A DNA stretch of 64,000 nt from Candidatus Peribacteria bacterium (GCA_943349825.1 CALQZQ010000001.1:1-64000); one strand, 5' to 3'; positions 49,874 to 59,444 are shown, counted from the first letter of the stretch. Made by a program: numbers and translations. The notes: generated from the letters alone by a model not told the origin.

Positions 49874-50764
49874 ATGTTGTACAATGAGGAGCAGGTGCCA
49901 CCTGAGGGTGATTTGAATCGTTTGTCCTGGGGGGATGGTCCTCAAATGGATTCTTTAGGTGCTGCTGTGGTGGCGCATCGAGCCTTTCGAGTGAAGACAC
50001 GAGAAGAACTGGCGAGAGTGCTTGAAGCTGCAAGAGAAAAAAGAGTTTTAGTGAGGCCTGCTGGAGCTTTAACTTCTTCTAAGGCTTTTGTGGCCCCGCC
50101 CGCTGGTTTTATGGCTGAGCATAAAAAAGAGGGAGTTTGGCTCGTTGGCTTTGATCCATCGGGTGAATTTGGAGAAATTCATGTCGATTTTGCACGAGAA
50201 GAGGTGAGTGTGGGCGCCGCGGTTTCACTCCAGCAGATGGATGATGCGGTTTCTGAAAGAACCCGTATACAGAATGGTTCCAATAGGCCTCGGTTAGCCA
50301 ACCGTATGAAGATCACTACCATGGATGCATTGGCTGTCGCTACTGCTTTGGGCAGTGGTGGGGTTTCTGATGCGGGGCATTCTTCCGTTACTGACATGAC
50401 TGGGTCTACCTGGATGGATGGACGTGGCATTGTTCACAGGGAAAATTATGACCCGGGAAATTATTTTGATCTAGCCAGCTCCAGTTTTGCTCGAGTTGAC
50501 CACAGAAAAGTGGGGCGTGATATGAGCGGACGTGGTGGGCCTTTTGGCATTGGCTTAACGAGTCGATTTAAACTCGTAGAAGCGCCTGTTTCGGTGAACG
50601 CTTCGGTTTACCCTTTTTTCGGGTCACCTCAAGATGTTCGTGAGCAATTGGCTCGTTTCATTGTGGATATGAATAGAAAGGCAGTTCAGCTGGAAGCGGA
50701 ACAGTCTTCTCTTCAAATTGCTTCCATGGAACTCATGGATATTCATGCGATGAATGTAGCTTGA
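49874..50764 (+). CDS. FAD-binding oxidoreductase, N-terminal part of a frameshifted gene
   Basis: The first 296 residues match a PCMH-type FAD-binding domain (GlcD/FAD_binding_4-like): 'FRVKTREELARVLEAAREKRVLVRPAGALTSSKAF', then 'VDFAREEVSVGAAVSLQQMDD' and 'MDALAVATALGSGGVSDAGHSS', where such enzymes hold FAD. The frame ends at a TGA (50762-50764), but the next frame continues the same fold from base 50760 (LEGTGSRPFTFVGQEPALVVIVEFAQYD), so one gained or two lost bases near 50759 split the gene. Either a pseudogene or a sequencing/assembly error. No partner gene suggests a substrate. Confidence 0.75.
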   Translation: MLYNEEQVPPEGDLNRLSWGDGPQMDSLGAAVVAHRAFRVKTREELARVLEAAREKRVLVRPAGALTSSKAFVAPPAGFMAEHKKEGVWLVGFDPSGEFGEIHVDFAREEVSVGAAVSLQQMDDAVSERTRIQNGSNRPRLANRMKITTMDALAVATALGSGGVSDAGHSSVTDMTGSTWMDGRGIVHRENYDPGNYFDLASSSFARVDHRKVGRDMSGRGGPFGIGLTSRFKLVEAPVSVNASVYPFFGSPQDVREQLARFIVDMNRKAVQLEAEQSSLQIASMELMDIHAMNVA

Positions 50765-51485
50765 GGGTACGGGATCACGGCCTTTCACTTTTGTAGGTCA
50801 AGAGCCTGCCCTTGTCGTGATTGTGGAATTTGCGCAGTATGATTTTTTTGATGAGGACAGTGAGCCATGGGGCTCAGATGATGCTGCAGTCAATGCTATG
50901 GGAAAGGAACTTGTCCCGTTTCCGTTTGAGGAGTCTTTGGTGGTAGTGCCGGCGGGTCAGCGTCAACGAGATATGACTACTTTTAGGTTGCAAGGGCCGG
51001 AGCATATGCGATCCATCCTCAAAGCTCGAAAAAGGACGGTTCCTCTGGTGGGCTCCGACTCTACCGACTGGGCTGTGGATCCTCTCAATGAAGAATTGGT
51101 CCGATGGTATTTGGGCGAGTTTTATTCTCTTCACGATCGTGTCCAGCAAGATACTCATGGCCAAGCTCTTTATGGTCACTTGCTTCGAAGGCTTGATCTT
51201 CACCACCGTGTGATCGTTGACGATCCTCTGGCTTTGAAAAAACATTTGGCACGTTCTACTGAACTGGGTCATAAAGTGGCTGCCCGTCAAAAAATGGGAG
51301 AGGCGGTTAGAGTAAGAGGAGAGAAAGTGGAGCTTCCTTTTGGCAGAGATTTGGAGACCATTGGAAAACTTAGAGAAGGAGCACATCGGGATTCGAATGT
51401 GCGTTTGTTGCGGCGGGTGGATCCCAGCGGTTTGTTCAAAGACCGTGCCCCTGAACGTTGGGGTGGCAAGTACGATTATAAGTAG
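50760..51485 (+). CDS. FAD-binding oxidoreductase, C-terminal part of a frameshifted gene
   Basis: Continuation, in the next frame, of the oxidoreductase at 49874-50764. Coding sense resumes at 50760, right at the stop region of the first part ('PALVVIVEFAQYDFFDED', the typical start of the cap domain in this family), and runs to a normal stop; an internal ATT/GTG near 50817 would be the first start if it were expressed separately. The end is basic ('FGRDLETIGKLREGAHRDSN'). Together the parts make about 537 residues, a usual length for the family. Confidence 0.7.
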   Translation, partial: LEGTGSRPFTFVGQEPALVVIVEFAQYDFFDEDSEPWGSDDAAVNAMGKELVPFPFEESLVVVPAGQRQRDMTTFRLQGPEHMRSILKARKRTVPLVGSDSTDWAVDPLNEELVRWYLGEFYSLHDRVQQDTHGQALYGHLLRRLDLHHRVIVDDPLALKKHLARSTELGHKVAARQKMGEAVRVRGEKVELPFGRDLETIGKLREGAHRDSNVRLLRRVDPSGLFKDRAPERWGGKYDYK

Positions 51486-51488
51486 ACG

Positions 51489-52484
51489 TTACTTCTCCAT
51501 CCTCATAAAATTCTCGTAGCCTTTCTCTGTGACGAGGCCGCAGTCTTCGATGCGGACGCCGAAGCGGCCTTCCAGGTAGATGCCGGGTTCCACGGTCACG
51601 ACCATGCCGGCTTTTAGAGTGTCTTTGCTGCGGCTGGAGAGGTTGGGAGCTTCGTGCACGTCCAGGCCCACGCCGTGGCCGAGGGAATGGCCGAAGAATT
51701 CGGCGTCGCTGCCCATGGACTTGCGGGCGATTTCGTCGAGTTTTTTGCAGGCGATCCCGGGTTTGATGGCGTCTATGGCTAGAGTTTGCGCGCGCAAGAC
51801 TTTGTCGTAAACGTTTACTTGTTCGGCGCTGGGCTTTTTGGGGAGGAAAGTGCGGGTCATGTCGCTGCAGTAGCCATCGAATTTCATGCCCATGTCTATG
51901 AGCACCAGCTCGTTGGCTTTCAGTTTGGTGGCCGTGTTTTGATGGTGGGGAATGGCGCTGTGTGGCCCAAAGCCCACAATGGGTTCAAAGGAAATGTCTT
52001 CGGCGCCCAGCTCATGGCCGACGACTTTGATCTGCCAGGCCAGCTCCAATTCAGTGACTCCAGGCTTGAATAACTTTTGTATTCGCTTCAGCGTTTCTTC
52101 GTTGATCTGCTGCGATTTTTTGAGCTTTTTTATTTCGTCCGGAGTTTTGAGCAGACGCTGGTCTTCGATGGTATTTTTGTTTGCGATGAACTTGCTTTTG
52201 GGCAGTCGTTTCTTCCATGCAGCCAGTTCATCGATGGTCACATGGGCGGATTCGTATTCCACGGTTTGAGCTCCTGTGAGGGTGAGCAGTTTTTTCCAGC
52301 CGGCTTCGTCGAGTTCCACAAAGGTGAATGGGATTCGTGTGGGGCTTTTTTCCAGGGCCTGAGCCACTCCACGGTAGCGAAAATCCGTGAAGAAGTAGTT
52401 CTTGGCACCGAGCAACATGAAGCCGCTGGTCCCGGTGAAACCGATGAGGTAACGGAGGTTTTGAAGATGAGTGATGAGGCGCAT
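51489..52484 (-). CDS. Xaa-Pro aminopeptidase-like M24 metallopeptidase
   Basis: Removes N-terminal residues before proline. The 331-residue protein has a creatinase-type N-domain (about 1-115) and the pita-bread catalytic domain with all five metal ligands: Asp in LVLIDMG, Asp in CSDMTRTF, His in GHSLGHGVGLDVHE, Glu in TVEPGIYLE and Glu in RIEDCGL. Shorter than E. coli PepP, as is usual for the PepQ/YpdF group. Single gene with its own leaderless-type promoter. Confidence 0.93.
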   Translation of the reverse strand: MRLITHLQNLRYLIGFTGTSGFMLLGAKNYFFTDFRYRGVAQALEKSPTRIPFTFVELDEAGWKKLLTLTGAQTVEYESAHVTIDELAAWKKRLPKSKFIANKNTIEDQRLLKTPDEIKKLKKSQQINEETLKRIQKLFKPGVTELELAWQIKVVGHELGAEDISFEPIVGFGPHSAIPHHQNTATKLKANELVLIDMGMKFDGYCSDMTRTFLPKKPSAEQVNVYDKVLRAQTLAIDAIKPGIACKKLDEIARKSMGSDAEFFGHSLGHGVGLDVHEAPNLSSRSKDTLKAGMVVTVEPGIYLEGRFGVRIEDCGLVTEKGYENFMRMEK

Positions 52485-52490
52485 GGATTT

Positions 52491-52519
52491 ATCTTATGGT
52501 CTGGAGGTTTGGATCGCAA
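52491..52519 (-). promoter_or_regulatory. M24 peptidase promoter, leaderless spacing
   Basis: Minus strand: TTGCGA (52514-52519), 17-bp spacer, TAAGAT (52491-52496), then six bases to the ATG at 52484. Confidence 0.7.
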
Positions 52520-52524
52520 GTGGA

Positions 52525-52554
52525 TTGACCTTGAGCTTTGATTTCCTTTAAAAT
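52525..52554 (+). promoter_or_regulatory. Promoter of the 52565 gene
   Basis: TTGACC (52525-52530), 18-bp spacer, TAAAAT (52549-52554), 10 bases before the ATG at 52565. It overlaps upstream candidate starts (52538, 52553), which argues for 52565. Confidence 0.5.
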
Positions 52555-52564
52555 GGCGACTTCT

Positions 52565-53362
52565 ATGGGCTTAGACACTTTAAGAACGGCTTTGCGCGAT
52601 GTGGAGGAGAATGTTCCTTACAATAATTTCCGCCCGCTTTTTGATTTAATGGATAAAGATTTTCCAGATTCTTTGGGTGGCGATTGTTATCTTCAGGCGC
52701 GTCATGTTGCGGGACGTCTGGGAGAGGATTTTAAAGTCGAGTTCATGCGAGAAATAGAGGGCAATCATGTAGTGGTTTTTGCCAAGCATCGTCCTACTCA
52801 GCAGCGTTTTGTCGTTGATCCTTTGATGTTGATTGGAGAACCCATCCCTATGGGTCATGTGCTTCGTAGGGATGCTGAACCTTTGACGTTTCCTTTGGGA
52901 GGTCCTGATCGTGCTGGCCATACTCGGGCTCGTGTAGAGTATGGGAATCGTGGCCCGCATCATTTTGCGGCTACGCTTTATAACAATCGTTTTGATCCGG
53001 ATGATTATGTGGAGTATTTGTATGATTCTCGGCAGAGAACTTTGGATGTGCCCAGTTGGACTTCAGAGCTTCTGGTGAAGTCTATGACAAAAGAAGAGAA
53101 ATTTGTTTTGAGATTTGCACTCCCTGATCGAGGAGTGGTGGTTTTTCGTTACGATATACCTGAACGTGTTTTTCATTGCACTCACCATACGAATATCGGA
53201 GTCTATAGACTTTATTCTGAACGAACCAATGAGGCCTCTTTGGAAAAATTTGGTGATCTTGTTCTTGAACGTTTGGGAACGACCACTAAAAAGTTCAGAC
53301 GTTTGTTGGTAGATGCTTGCCGCATTCGAGAACAAGTTAAGCCCTCTGCAAAAAGACTCTGA
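52565..53362 (+). CDS. Hypothetical protein with a possible Cys-His-Asp triad (NAT/transglutaminase-like)
   Basis: A 265-residue soluble protein. In its first half a Cys in 'LGGDCYLQARHVAGRLG', a His in 'EGNHVVVFAKH' and an Asp in 'RFVVDPLML' occur in the order and local context of the catalytic triad of papain-like folds such as arylamine N-acetyltransferases and transglutaminase-like enzymes. This is a pattern reading, not a family match. The second half is unrecognised. I start it at the third possible codon (52565) because the promoter's -10 covers the earlier ones. It overlaps ruvA tail to tail by 26 bases. Confidence 0.65.
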   Translation: MGLDTLRTALRDVEENVPYNNFRPLFDLMDKDFPDSLGGDCYLQARHVAGRLGEDFKVEFMREIEGNHVVVFAKHRPTQQRFVVDPLMLIGEPIPMGHVLRRDAEPLTFPLGGPDRAGHTRARVEYGNRGPHHFAATLYNNRFDPDDYVEYLYDSRQRTLDVPSWTSELLVKSMTKEEKFVLRFALPDRGVVVFRYDIPERVFHCTHHTNIGVYRLYSERTNEASLEKFGDLVLERLGTTTKKFRRLLVDACRIREQVKPSAKRL

Positions 53363-53900
53363 TTCGTTCCTCGGTGGTGAGTTCTTCGTTGAGTTCGCCG
53401 AAGACTTTTTGTATATGGTGGCGTTTGTAGCCCAGGGATTCCAGGGCGGCGACGGCGTCTTCGTCCAAGTTTCCTAGGGAGGATTTTACAGCTTGAGTGC
53501 TGATATCGCCCGGCACGACTTTGCCTTTGAGTTCCAGTACCAGTCTTTCTGCCAATTTTTTACCGACTCCAGAAATTTTGGTGAGTGCGGGAAGATTGCC
53601 CGAAAGGATGGCGTTTTGGATCACGGCTGCGGGTTCGTTCATGATTTCCATTGCCATTTTGGGACCGATGCCGTTCACGGTGATGAGCAGCTCAAAAAAA
53701 GCGAGGTCTTCTTTGCTGGCGAAACCGTAGAGAGCCAGCGTGTCCTCGCGCACGTGCGTGTGGATCCAAAGGGAAAGGTCTTGCTCGGGTAGGGCGGTCA
53801 GCGTTTCGGGAGTGGTCACCAAGTAACCGACGCCGTTTGTTTGTAAAACGATGGAGCGCGCGTCTTTATCGATGACTTGGCCGGAAAGGAAACGGATCAT
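53337..53900 (-). CDS. ruvA: Holliday junction DNA helicase subunit RuvA
   Basis: Binds four-way junctions and recruits the RuvB motor. The 187 residues have the N-terminal OB fold (MIRFLSGQVIDKDARSIVLQTNGVGYLV), the acidic-pin region, two helix-hairpin-helix motifs (VNGIGPKMAMEIM and ISGVGKKLAERLVLEL), and the C-terminal RuvB-binding domain (AALESLGYKRHHIQKV). Own leaderless-type promoter, although it follows tgt by only 36 bases. Confidence 0.95.
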   Translation of the reverse strand: MIRFLSGQVIDKDARSIVLQTNGVGYLVTTPETLTALPEQDLSLWIHTHVREDTLALYGFASKEDLAFFELLITVNGIGPKMAMEIMNEPAAVIQNAILSGNLPALTKISGVGKKLAERLVLELKGKVVPGDISTQAVKSSLGNLDEDAVAALESLGYKRHHIQKVFGELNEELTTEERIRVFLQRA

Positions 53901-53906
53901 GTGGCC

Positions 53907-53935
53907 AGTTTACGAGAATCTGTGCGTGCGCACAA
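53907..53935 (-). promoter_or_regulatory. ruvA promoter, leaderless spacing
   Basis: Minus strand: TTGTGC (53930-53935), 17-bp spacer, TAAACT (53907-53912), then six bases to the ruvA ATG. It fills the gap between tgt and ruvA. Confidence 0.7.
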
Positions 53936-53936
53936 C

Positions 53937-55046
53937 TTAAGCTTTCAGAAAGCGCGTCAGGAAATCTTTTTTGAAGCTTTGGAAGGTGCCTGTTTTGATG
54001 TGCGCACGGATTTGTTTCATGAGGTGAAAGAGAAACGCGATGTTGTGCAGGGTGAGCAGGCGCATGCTGAGCAGCTCGTTTTCCATGGTGAGGTGGCGCA
54101 GGTAGCTCTTTGAAAAATCGGTGGAGGCGTAGCAGGGGATTCCCGCACAAAGTGGGCTTTCGTCTTCGCTGTATTTTTGATTGGTGATGTCGTGGCGGCC
54201 GTCGAAATCCCAGAAAGATTTGTGGCGGGCGAGACGGGTGGCGAGCACACAGTCGAACATGTCGCAGCCGCGGTCCACGGCCTCCAGAATGTCATCGGGG
54301 GTGCCGACGCCCATCAGGTAGCGAGGCTTGTCTTTGGGCAAGTGTTTTATAGCGGCATCTACTGCATAAAATTTTTGTTCAGTGTCTTCGCCAACACTCA
54401 CTCCACCGATGGCGATTCCAGGGGTTCCGAGGCTGGCCATGAACTGGGCGGATTCTTCACGCAAGTTCGCGAAACGGCTGCCTTGGACGATGGGAAAGAG
54501 GGCTTGGTCGGCACGGGTTTTGGCGGCGAGGCAACGTTTAGCCCAAGCGTGAGTGCGTTCCATGGCTTTGCGCGCGTAGGCTTCGTCCACACCGGCGGGA
54601 GCACATTCATCAAAAGCCATGATGATGTCTGCGCCCAGATTTTCTTGAATTTCGATGACTTTTTCGGGGCTGAAAAAGTGTTTGTTGCCATCGAGGTGGG
54701 ATTGGAATTCCACGCCGTCGTCTGTGATTTTGGCACTGTCTTTGAGGGAAAACACCTGAAAACCGCCGGAATCCGTGAGGATGGGGTGATCCCAGTGCAT
54801 CCATTTGTGGAGACCGCCCATCTTTTTTACGAGTTCGCTACCGGGGCGCATGGCCAAGTGGTAGGTGTTGGCCAAAATGATCTCGGCGCCGAGGGCTTCA
54901 AGGTCTTTGTAATCCAAGGATTTGACCGTGGCTTTGGTGCCGACGGGCATGAATACGGGCGTTTCGATGTCTCCGTGAGGTGTACGAAAATTCCCCACGC
55001 GGGCTTCGGAGTCGCCGGCGCTGGCTTCTACGGTGAAGTCGAACAT
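53937..55046 (-). CDS. tgt: Queuine/preQ1 tRNA-guanine transglycosylase
   Basis: Exchanges guanine-34 of Asp, Asn, His and Tyr tRNAs for the queuosine precursor. The 369-residue TIM-barrel protein has 'TPVFMPVGTKATVKSL', LTDSGGFQVFSL with a catalytic Asp, VQGSRFANLR, GGVSVGE, MGVGTPDDILEAVDRGCDMFDCVLATRLARH with the nucleophile Asp, and the C-terminal zinc site. The zinc site reads CAGIPC instead of the usual CxCxxC, so the middle Cys is Gly; the His (TLHNI) is kept. No other queuosine synthesis gene is in the window, so the base is probably salvaged or encoded elsewhere. Six bases or fewer from rpmE. Confidence 0.94.
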   Translation of the reverse strand: MFDFTVEASAGDSEARVGNFRTPHGDIETPVFMPVGTKATVKSLDYKDLEALGAEIILANTYHLAMRPGSELVKKMGGLHKWMHWDHPILTDSGGFQVFSLKDSAKITDDGVEFQSHLDGNKHFFSPEKVIEIQENLGADIIMAFDECAPAGVDEAYARKAMERTHAWAKRCLAAKTRADQALFPIVQGSRFANLREESAQFMASLGTPGIAIGGVSVGEDTEQKFYAVDAAIKHLPKDKPRYLMGVGTPDDILEAVDRGCDMFDCVLATRLARHKSFWDFDGRHDITNQKYSEDESPLCAGIPCYASTDFSKSYLRHLTMENELLSMRLLTLHNIAFLFHLMKQIRAHIKTGTFQSFKKDFLTRFLKA

Positions 55047-55051
55047 ATCGT

Positions 55052-55408
55052 TTAGGCCTCGTTAGAGGTCTCTTTGCTCACGACCTCTTTCTTGGCAGCC
55101 TTTTTAGCTTCTTTCTCTTTTTCCTTGTGGAGTTGAGCAGCCAATTCGTCGTTCACTTTTTCTTCGAGAGTCTTCTTGCTGCGTTCCTTCTTCACACGGC
55201 CGGTAGCTGCTGCACGTTTTTGAGTGAATTTGTCCACACGTCCTTCTGTATCGATAAGAACTTTCTTACCGGTGTAGAAAGGATGACACTTGCCACAGAT
55301 TTCCACCTGGATTCCTTCTTTGGTTCCACCAAAGGTGAAGAGATTGCCGCAGTTGGCACATTTAGTACCTGCGTCCTGGAAGTATTGAGGGTGAATTTCC
55401 GTTTTCAT
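55052..55408 (-). CDS. rpmE: 50S ribosomal protein L31
   Basis: Small ribosomal protein of the large subunit. The first 65 or so residues are L31 of the zinc-binding type, with Cys17/Cys20 and Cys38/Cys41 (TKCANC ... EICGKC) and '[20 protein letters not shown]'. An unusual extension follows (about 68-118), rich in Lys, Glu and Ala ([25 protein letters not shown]), roughly doubling the protein's usual length. Five bases separate it from each neighbour, indicating one transcript. Confidence 0.95.
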   Translation of the reverse strand: MKTEIHPQYFQDAGTKCANCGNLFTFGGTKEGIQVEICGKCHPFYTGKKVLIDTEGRVDKFTQKRAAATGRVKKERSKKTLEEKVNDELAAQLHKEKEKEAKKAAKKEVVSKETSNEA

Positions 55409-55413
55409 AGCAG

Positions 55414-56700
55414 TTATTTCTTCTTTTTAGAGGTTGGTTTTGCAGCTGATTTTGGGCTTGTTATAAGCTTTTTTGACCGCAAAGCCCGGCGATTATAGCG
55501 ATACAGGAGATAGAACGCAAGCAAAAGAAGGAGCAGGCTGAAGGCCATGGCTTTCATCACAAAAGCGTAATCGAAAATGTGAACGTCTACAGAGCTGGAA
55601 TCGGATTGGCCGTTTTCATCGAAGACGGTGAGCGTGGCGGTTTGGAAGCCTTTCGTGTCGAAGGTTCGAGTGACGTTGGCGCCCTCCACGGTGTCCTCGG
55701 GATTGTCACCGAATTGCCAGATGTACTTCACAATACCTGCGTCGTCCACGGAGTTGCTGGCGTTGAAAGTAACGGTATCACCCACATTGGCAATGACCAC
55801 GCTTTGGTCAATTTGCGCTACAGGAGCGGGATTGCTGGGATCGCCGTCCTCGGAATTTTTGAGGCCGTCTCCGTCGATGTCCTCATCGCTGTTGTCACCG
55901 GTTCCGTCTTGATCCACGTCGGACCATTCTTGAGGGTCCAAAGGGAAAGGATCGTTCTTGTCGTCGACTTTGTCGCCATCGGTATCGGTGAGGGTGGGAT
56001 CGGTGCCCAAGGACTCTTCTTCTTCGTTGCTGAGGCCTTCACCGTCGATGTCGTCGTCGCTTTCATCGGGAGTGCCATCTTTATCGGTATCAGCCGTGAA
56101 GTTGGGATCCAGAGGGAAGGCGTCGGCAATGTCTAGGGTGCCGTCGTTGTCGTCGTCGGTGTCTTCGTTGTCGCCGGTACTGTCGCCATCGGTATCGGTA
56201 GTTTCTTTATTGTTGAGAGGGAAGGCGTCGATGGTGTCTCCGCTGCCGTCGCCGTCGTCGTCGTTATCTACGCTATTGGCGTAACCGTCGTGGTCGGTGT
56301 CTTGATCCACGTAAGCGCTTTTGCTGGCACTGTTGTTGTCTGGGTTGTCTCCGTTGTTGTCCCAGGGCTGAATAGTGGCTTTGATGGTGTAGGATCCATA
56401 AATGGCCGGGACCCAATCTACAAAGACGTCGTCGGTTTTACCAGCGAGCGCTGAAATGGGTTGGTCGGAGCCGATTTGAGCTCCGTTGGCGGTGAAATGC
56501 ACGGTGCCGAGTAGGTCGTTCCCGCTGTTGTTGTGCACACTGGCCCAGATGCGAATGGTGTTCCCTTCTAAGTAGGAGTCGGTGCTGAAGTTGAGGTCCG
56601 TGCTGGAAATTGCCAAATCTCCGTCGGCGGCCCAGGCGGGCGCAGCGGTGAAGAGTAGGCTAGAAATAGCAAGAAGGGAGAGGAGGTGGCGTGGTTTCAT
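55414..56700 (-). CDS. Exported protein with calcium-type repeats and PKD domain, membrane anchored
   Basis: A 428-residue surface protein: signal peptide (about 1-25, ending AWAA), a CARDB-like adhesion module (about 30-130, '[23 protein letters not shown]'), a long run of thrombospondin type 3-like DxDGDGxxD repeats (about 130-290) that should bind many calcium ions and form a stiff stalk, a PKD domain (about 300-375, '[12 protein letters not shown]'), a C-terminal membrane span ([14 protein letters not shown]) and a lysine-rich cytoplasmic tail. No SLH modules, so it uses a membrane anchor. It sits oddly between gyrA and rpmE with 18- and 5-base gaps. Confidence 0.85.
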   Translation of the reverse strand: MKPRHLLSLLAISSLLFTAAPAWAADGDLAISSTDLNFSTDSYLEGNTIRIWASVHNNSGNDLLGTVHFTANGAQIGSDQPISALAGKTDDVFVDWVPAIYGSYTIKATIQPWDNNGDNPDNNSASKSAYVDQDTDHDGYANSVDNDDDGDGSGDTIDAFPLNNKETTDTDGDSTGDNEDTDDDNDGTLDIADAFPLDPNFTADTDKDGTPDESDDDIDGEGLSNEEEESLGTDPTLTDTDGDKVDDKNDPFPLDPQEWSDVDQDGTGDNSDEDIDGDGLKNSEDGDPSNPAPVAQIDQSVVIANVGDTVTFNASNSVDDAGIVKYIWQFGDNPEDTVEGANVTRTFDTKGFQTATLTVFDENGQSDSSSVDVHIFDYAFVMKAMAFSLLLLLLAFYLLYRYNRRALRSKKLITSPKSAAKPTSKKKK

Positions 56701-56718
56701 AGGAGGAAGAAGAAAAGC

Positions 56719-59328
56719 TTAAACAAGAGCGGTTTGAGTTTCTTCGGTTTCTGTTTCTTCCGCACTGGCGGGAGCTTCATCTCCTTTGGCGATGAAGGAC
56801 ATGGAAGCGACTTTGTCGTCGCTCTTCATCCTCATGATATACACACCTTGGGTGGCTCGTCCACGGGAAGGTACATTTTCCAGATTGGTGCGAATGATGA
56901 CTCCCTTTTTGGAAACGAGCATTACGTCGCCTTCGGTGCCGGGTTCGATCACACGAGCGCCCACGAGTTTCCCGGTTTTAGTGGTGAGGTTGGCGGTTTT
57001 GACGCCGGTTCCTCCACGGGTTTGGAAGCGGTATTCTTCAATGGGTGTGCGTTTTCCAAGTCCGTTTTCCATCACCACGAGCAGATCGGATTTCATGTCT
57101 TTTACAGCGTCCATTTCCACCACGGAGTCTCCGGTGCGGAGTTTGATTCCACGCACTCCGGTGGAAGCGCGGCCCATCGGGCGCACGTCGGCTTGGTCGA
57201 ATTGAATGCATTTTCCTTCGTGAGTCACCATCATGATGTGGTCGCCGGCGCTGCTTTGTTTGACCCAAGAGAGGCAATCTCCGTCACGCAATTTGATGGC
57301 GATGAGCCCGGATTTTCGGACGTTCTTGAAGTCTTCCACAGGAGTTTTTTTCACGGTTCCGTCGTGCGTAGCCATGAATAGGAATTCGCCGCCGAATTTT
57401 TCGTCGGTCACCACGAGCATGGCGGTCACGGTTTCATCCTTGGTGAGTTGCACCAAGTTGATGAGAGGAGTTCCTTTTGCTTGGCGAGTGGCCATGGGCA
57501 GTTCGTAAACGGGGAGTTGGAAGGTGCGGCCGGTGTTCGTGAAGAACAAGAGTTTATCGTGGTTCTTGGCGAAGCGCAGAATCGCAATTTCGTCTTCGTC
57601 CTTCGTGGTCATACCGATCTTTCCTTGGCCACCGCGCGCTTGGCGGGTGAAAGCAGAAGGGTTCACCCGTTTGATGTAGTTTTCTTGAGTGAGTACCACC
57701 ACCATGTCCTCATTGGGGATGGTGTCTTTAACGGAGAATTCTCCCAAAGCGTGGGGCACGATTTCCGTGCGGCGAGCGTCTCCGTATTGTTCTTTGATCT
57801 CTTTGAACTCTACTTGCATGATTTTGAGCACTTTCTTTTCGTCGTGCAGAATGCCTTCGAGTTCGGCGATGAGTTTGATCTTTTCTGCGAGTTCGTCTTC
57901 GATCTTATTGCGCTCCAGTCCGGCCAGGGTTTGCAAACGCATTTCCAGAATGGCGGTGGCTTGGAGTTCGCTGAGTTTGAATTTCTTTATCAAAGCCGCG
58001 TGGGCTTCTTCTTTGGTGTCGGCGGCACGAATGGTGGCGATGACTTCATCAATATGGTCGAGCGCGATTTTGAGTCCTTCCAAAATGTGGGCGCGGGCTT
58101 TGGCCATCTTTAGCTCGTAGATGGTACGGCGCGTGATCACTTCCTTGCGGTGCAAGATGAAGTATTCGAGCACTTGTTTCAGGTTCAAAAGGCGAGGTTG
58201 GAGTCCGTCCACCAGCGCGATCATGTTCATGTTGAAGTTGCTCTGCAGAGGAGTGAGCTTGTAGAGCTGATTGAGGATTTTGTTGGGATAGGAATCCTTT
58301 TTGAGTTCAATCACGATGCGCATTCCTTCACGGTTGGATTCGTCGCGAAGATCGGAAATTCCGATGATTTTTTTGTCGGTGACGAGTTCGGCGATTTTTT
58401 CCACCAGTGTGGCTTTGTTGATTTGATAGGGGATTTCGCTGACCACAATGCGGTAGCGCCCATTCTTTTCTTCTTGGATTTCAGCTTTGGCACGCACGGT
58501 GACTCCGCCACGGCCGGTGGTGTACATTTCTTTGATCGCTTCACGGCCATACATGGTGGCACCGGTGGGGAAGTCGGGGCCCTTGATGTATTTCATCAAA
58601 TCGTCGATTTCCAGCTCAGGATCCTCGGAAAGTGCGGAGAGTGCGTCCATCACTTCGTTGAGATTGTGAGGAGGAATGTTGGTGGCCATACCCACAGCAA
58701 TACCCATGGTTCCGTTGAGCAAGAGTTGAGGAACACGCGTGGGGAGCACGCGAGGTTCGTCGTAACGTCCGTCGTAGTTGGGCACGAAATCCACGGTTTC
58801 TTTTTCGATGTCGGCCATCATTTCATCCGTAATCTTCTCCATTTTGGCTTCCGTATAACGCATGGCAGCGGCGTTGTCCCCGTCGATTGAACCGAAGTTA
58901 CCTTGGCCACGGACGAGGGTATAACGCATGGAGAAATCCTGGGCCAAACGCACCATGGATTCATAAACGGCGGCGTCTCCGTGAGGGTGGTATTTGGCGA
59001 GCACTTCTCCGACTACAGCGGCGGATTTTCGGTAACCGGCAGAGCTGCGGAGGCCGAGCTCGTGCATGGCGTAGAGAATACGGCGGTGCACAGGTTTCAT
59101 ACCGTCACGCACGTCGGGCAGAGCACGGGAAACGATCACGCTCATGGCGTAATCCAGGTAGCTTTCTTCCATTTCATCCACAATGTGGCGAGGGAAGATT
59201 TTTCCGAAGGCAAAAAGTTCGGTAGGGGCTTCGGGTGTAGCGGGGGTTTCTGGCTTGGCTTCGGGCTCTTGATTTTGATCGTTTTCTTCAGGGTTTTCTG
59301 CTTCGGGGTTGTCTTTTTTCTTTGCCAT
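56719..59328 (-). CDS. gyrA: DNA gyrase subunit A
   Basis: Breaks and rejoins DNA to introduce negative supercoils with GyrB. The 869 residues have a Glu/Pro-rich N-terminal extension (about 1-38), the winged-helix/tower core with the catalytic Tyr158 ([10 protein letters not shown]) and quinolone-region '[23 protein letters not shown]', a coiled coil, and the C-terminal beta-pinwheel with a GyrA-box variant [10 protein letters not shown] (about residue 563; consensus QRRGGKG), which marks gyrase rather than topoisomerase IV. gyrB is not in the window. It heads the minus-strand series down to ruvA. Confidence 0.96.
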   Translation of the reverse strand: MAKKKDNPEAENPEENDQNQEPEAKPETPATPEAPTELFAFGKIFPRHIVDEMEESYLDYAMSVIVSRALPDVRDGMKPVHRRILYAMHELGLRSSAGYRKSAAVVGEVLAKYHPHGDAAVYESMVRLAQDFSMRYTLVRGQGNFGSIDGDNAAAMRYTEAKMEKITDEMMADIEKETVDFVPNYDGRYDEPRVLPTRVPQLLLNGTMGIAVGMATNIPPHNLNEVMDALSALSEDPELEIDDLMKYIKGPDFPTGATMYGREAIKEMYTTGRGGVTVRAKAEIQEEKNGRYRIVVSEIPYQINKATLVEKIAELVTDKKIIGISDLRDESNREGMRIVIELKKDSYPNKILNQLYKLTPLQSNFNMNMIALVDGLQPRLLNLKQVLEYFILHRKEVITRRTIYELKMAKARAHILEGLKIALDHIDEVIATIRAADTKEEAHAALIKKFKLSELQATAILEMRLQTLAGLERNKIEDELAEKIKLIAELEGILHDEKKVLKIMQVEFKEIKEQYGDARRTEIVPHALGEFSVKDTIPNEDMVVVLTQENYIKRVNPSAFTRQARGGQGKIGMTTKDEDEIAILRFAKNHDKLLFFTNTGRTFQLPVYELPMATRQAKGTPLINLVQLTKDETVTAMLVVTDEKFGGEFLFMATHDGTVKKTPVEDFKNVRKSGLIAIKLRDGDCLSWVKQSSAGDHIMMVTHEGKCIQFDQADVRPMGRASTGVRGIKLRTGDSVVEMDAVKDMKSDLLVVMENGLGKRTPIEEYRFQTRGGTGVKTANLTTKTGKLVGARVIEPGTEGDVMLVSKKGVIIRTNLENVPSRGRATQGVYIMRMKSDDKVASMSFIAKGDEAPASAEETETEETQTALV

Positions 59329-59409
59329 AAGGGTTTTTAAGTCGCGCGTAGTTTAGCACAAAGATTTCTTTATCAAACGTTAAAAGTGGCCCCACGGCTG
59401 GCGGTTTTG

Positions 59410-59437
59410 TTGATTAAGTCACGAAATATGTTATAGT
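59410..59437 (+). promoter_or_regulatory. Promoter of the 59445 gene, leaderless spacing
   Basis: TTGATT (59410-59415), 16-bp spacer, TATAGT (59432-59437), then seven bases to the ATG at 59445. Confidence 0.6.
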
Positions 59438-59444
59438 GCGCGCC

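Noticed and set aside
50750-50770. Programmed +1 frameshift in the FAD oxidoreductase
   Set aside because: The site (GTA GCT TGA) lacks the features of known slippery sites such as in prfB, and no stimulatory element is visible; a mutation or error is simpler.
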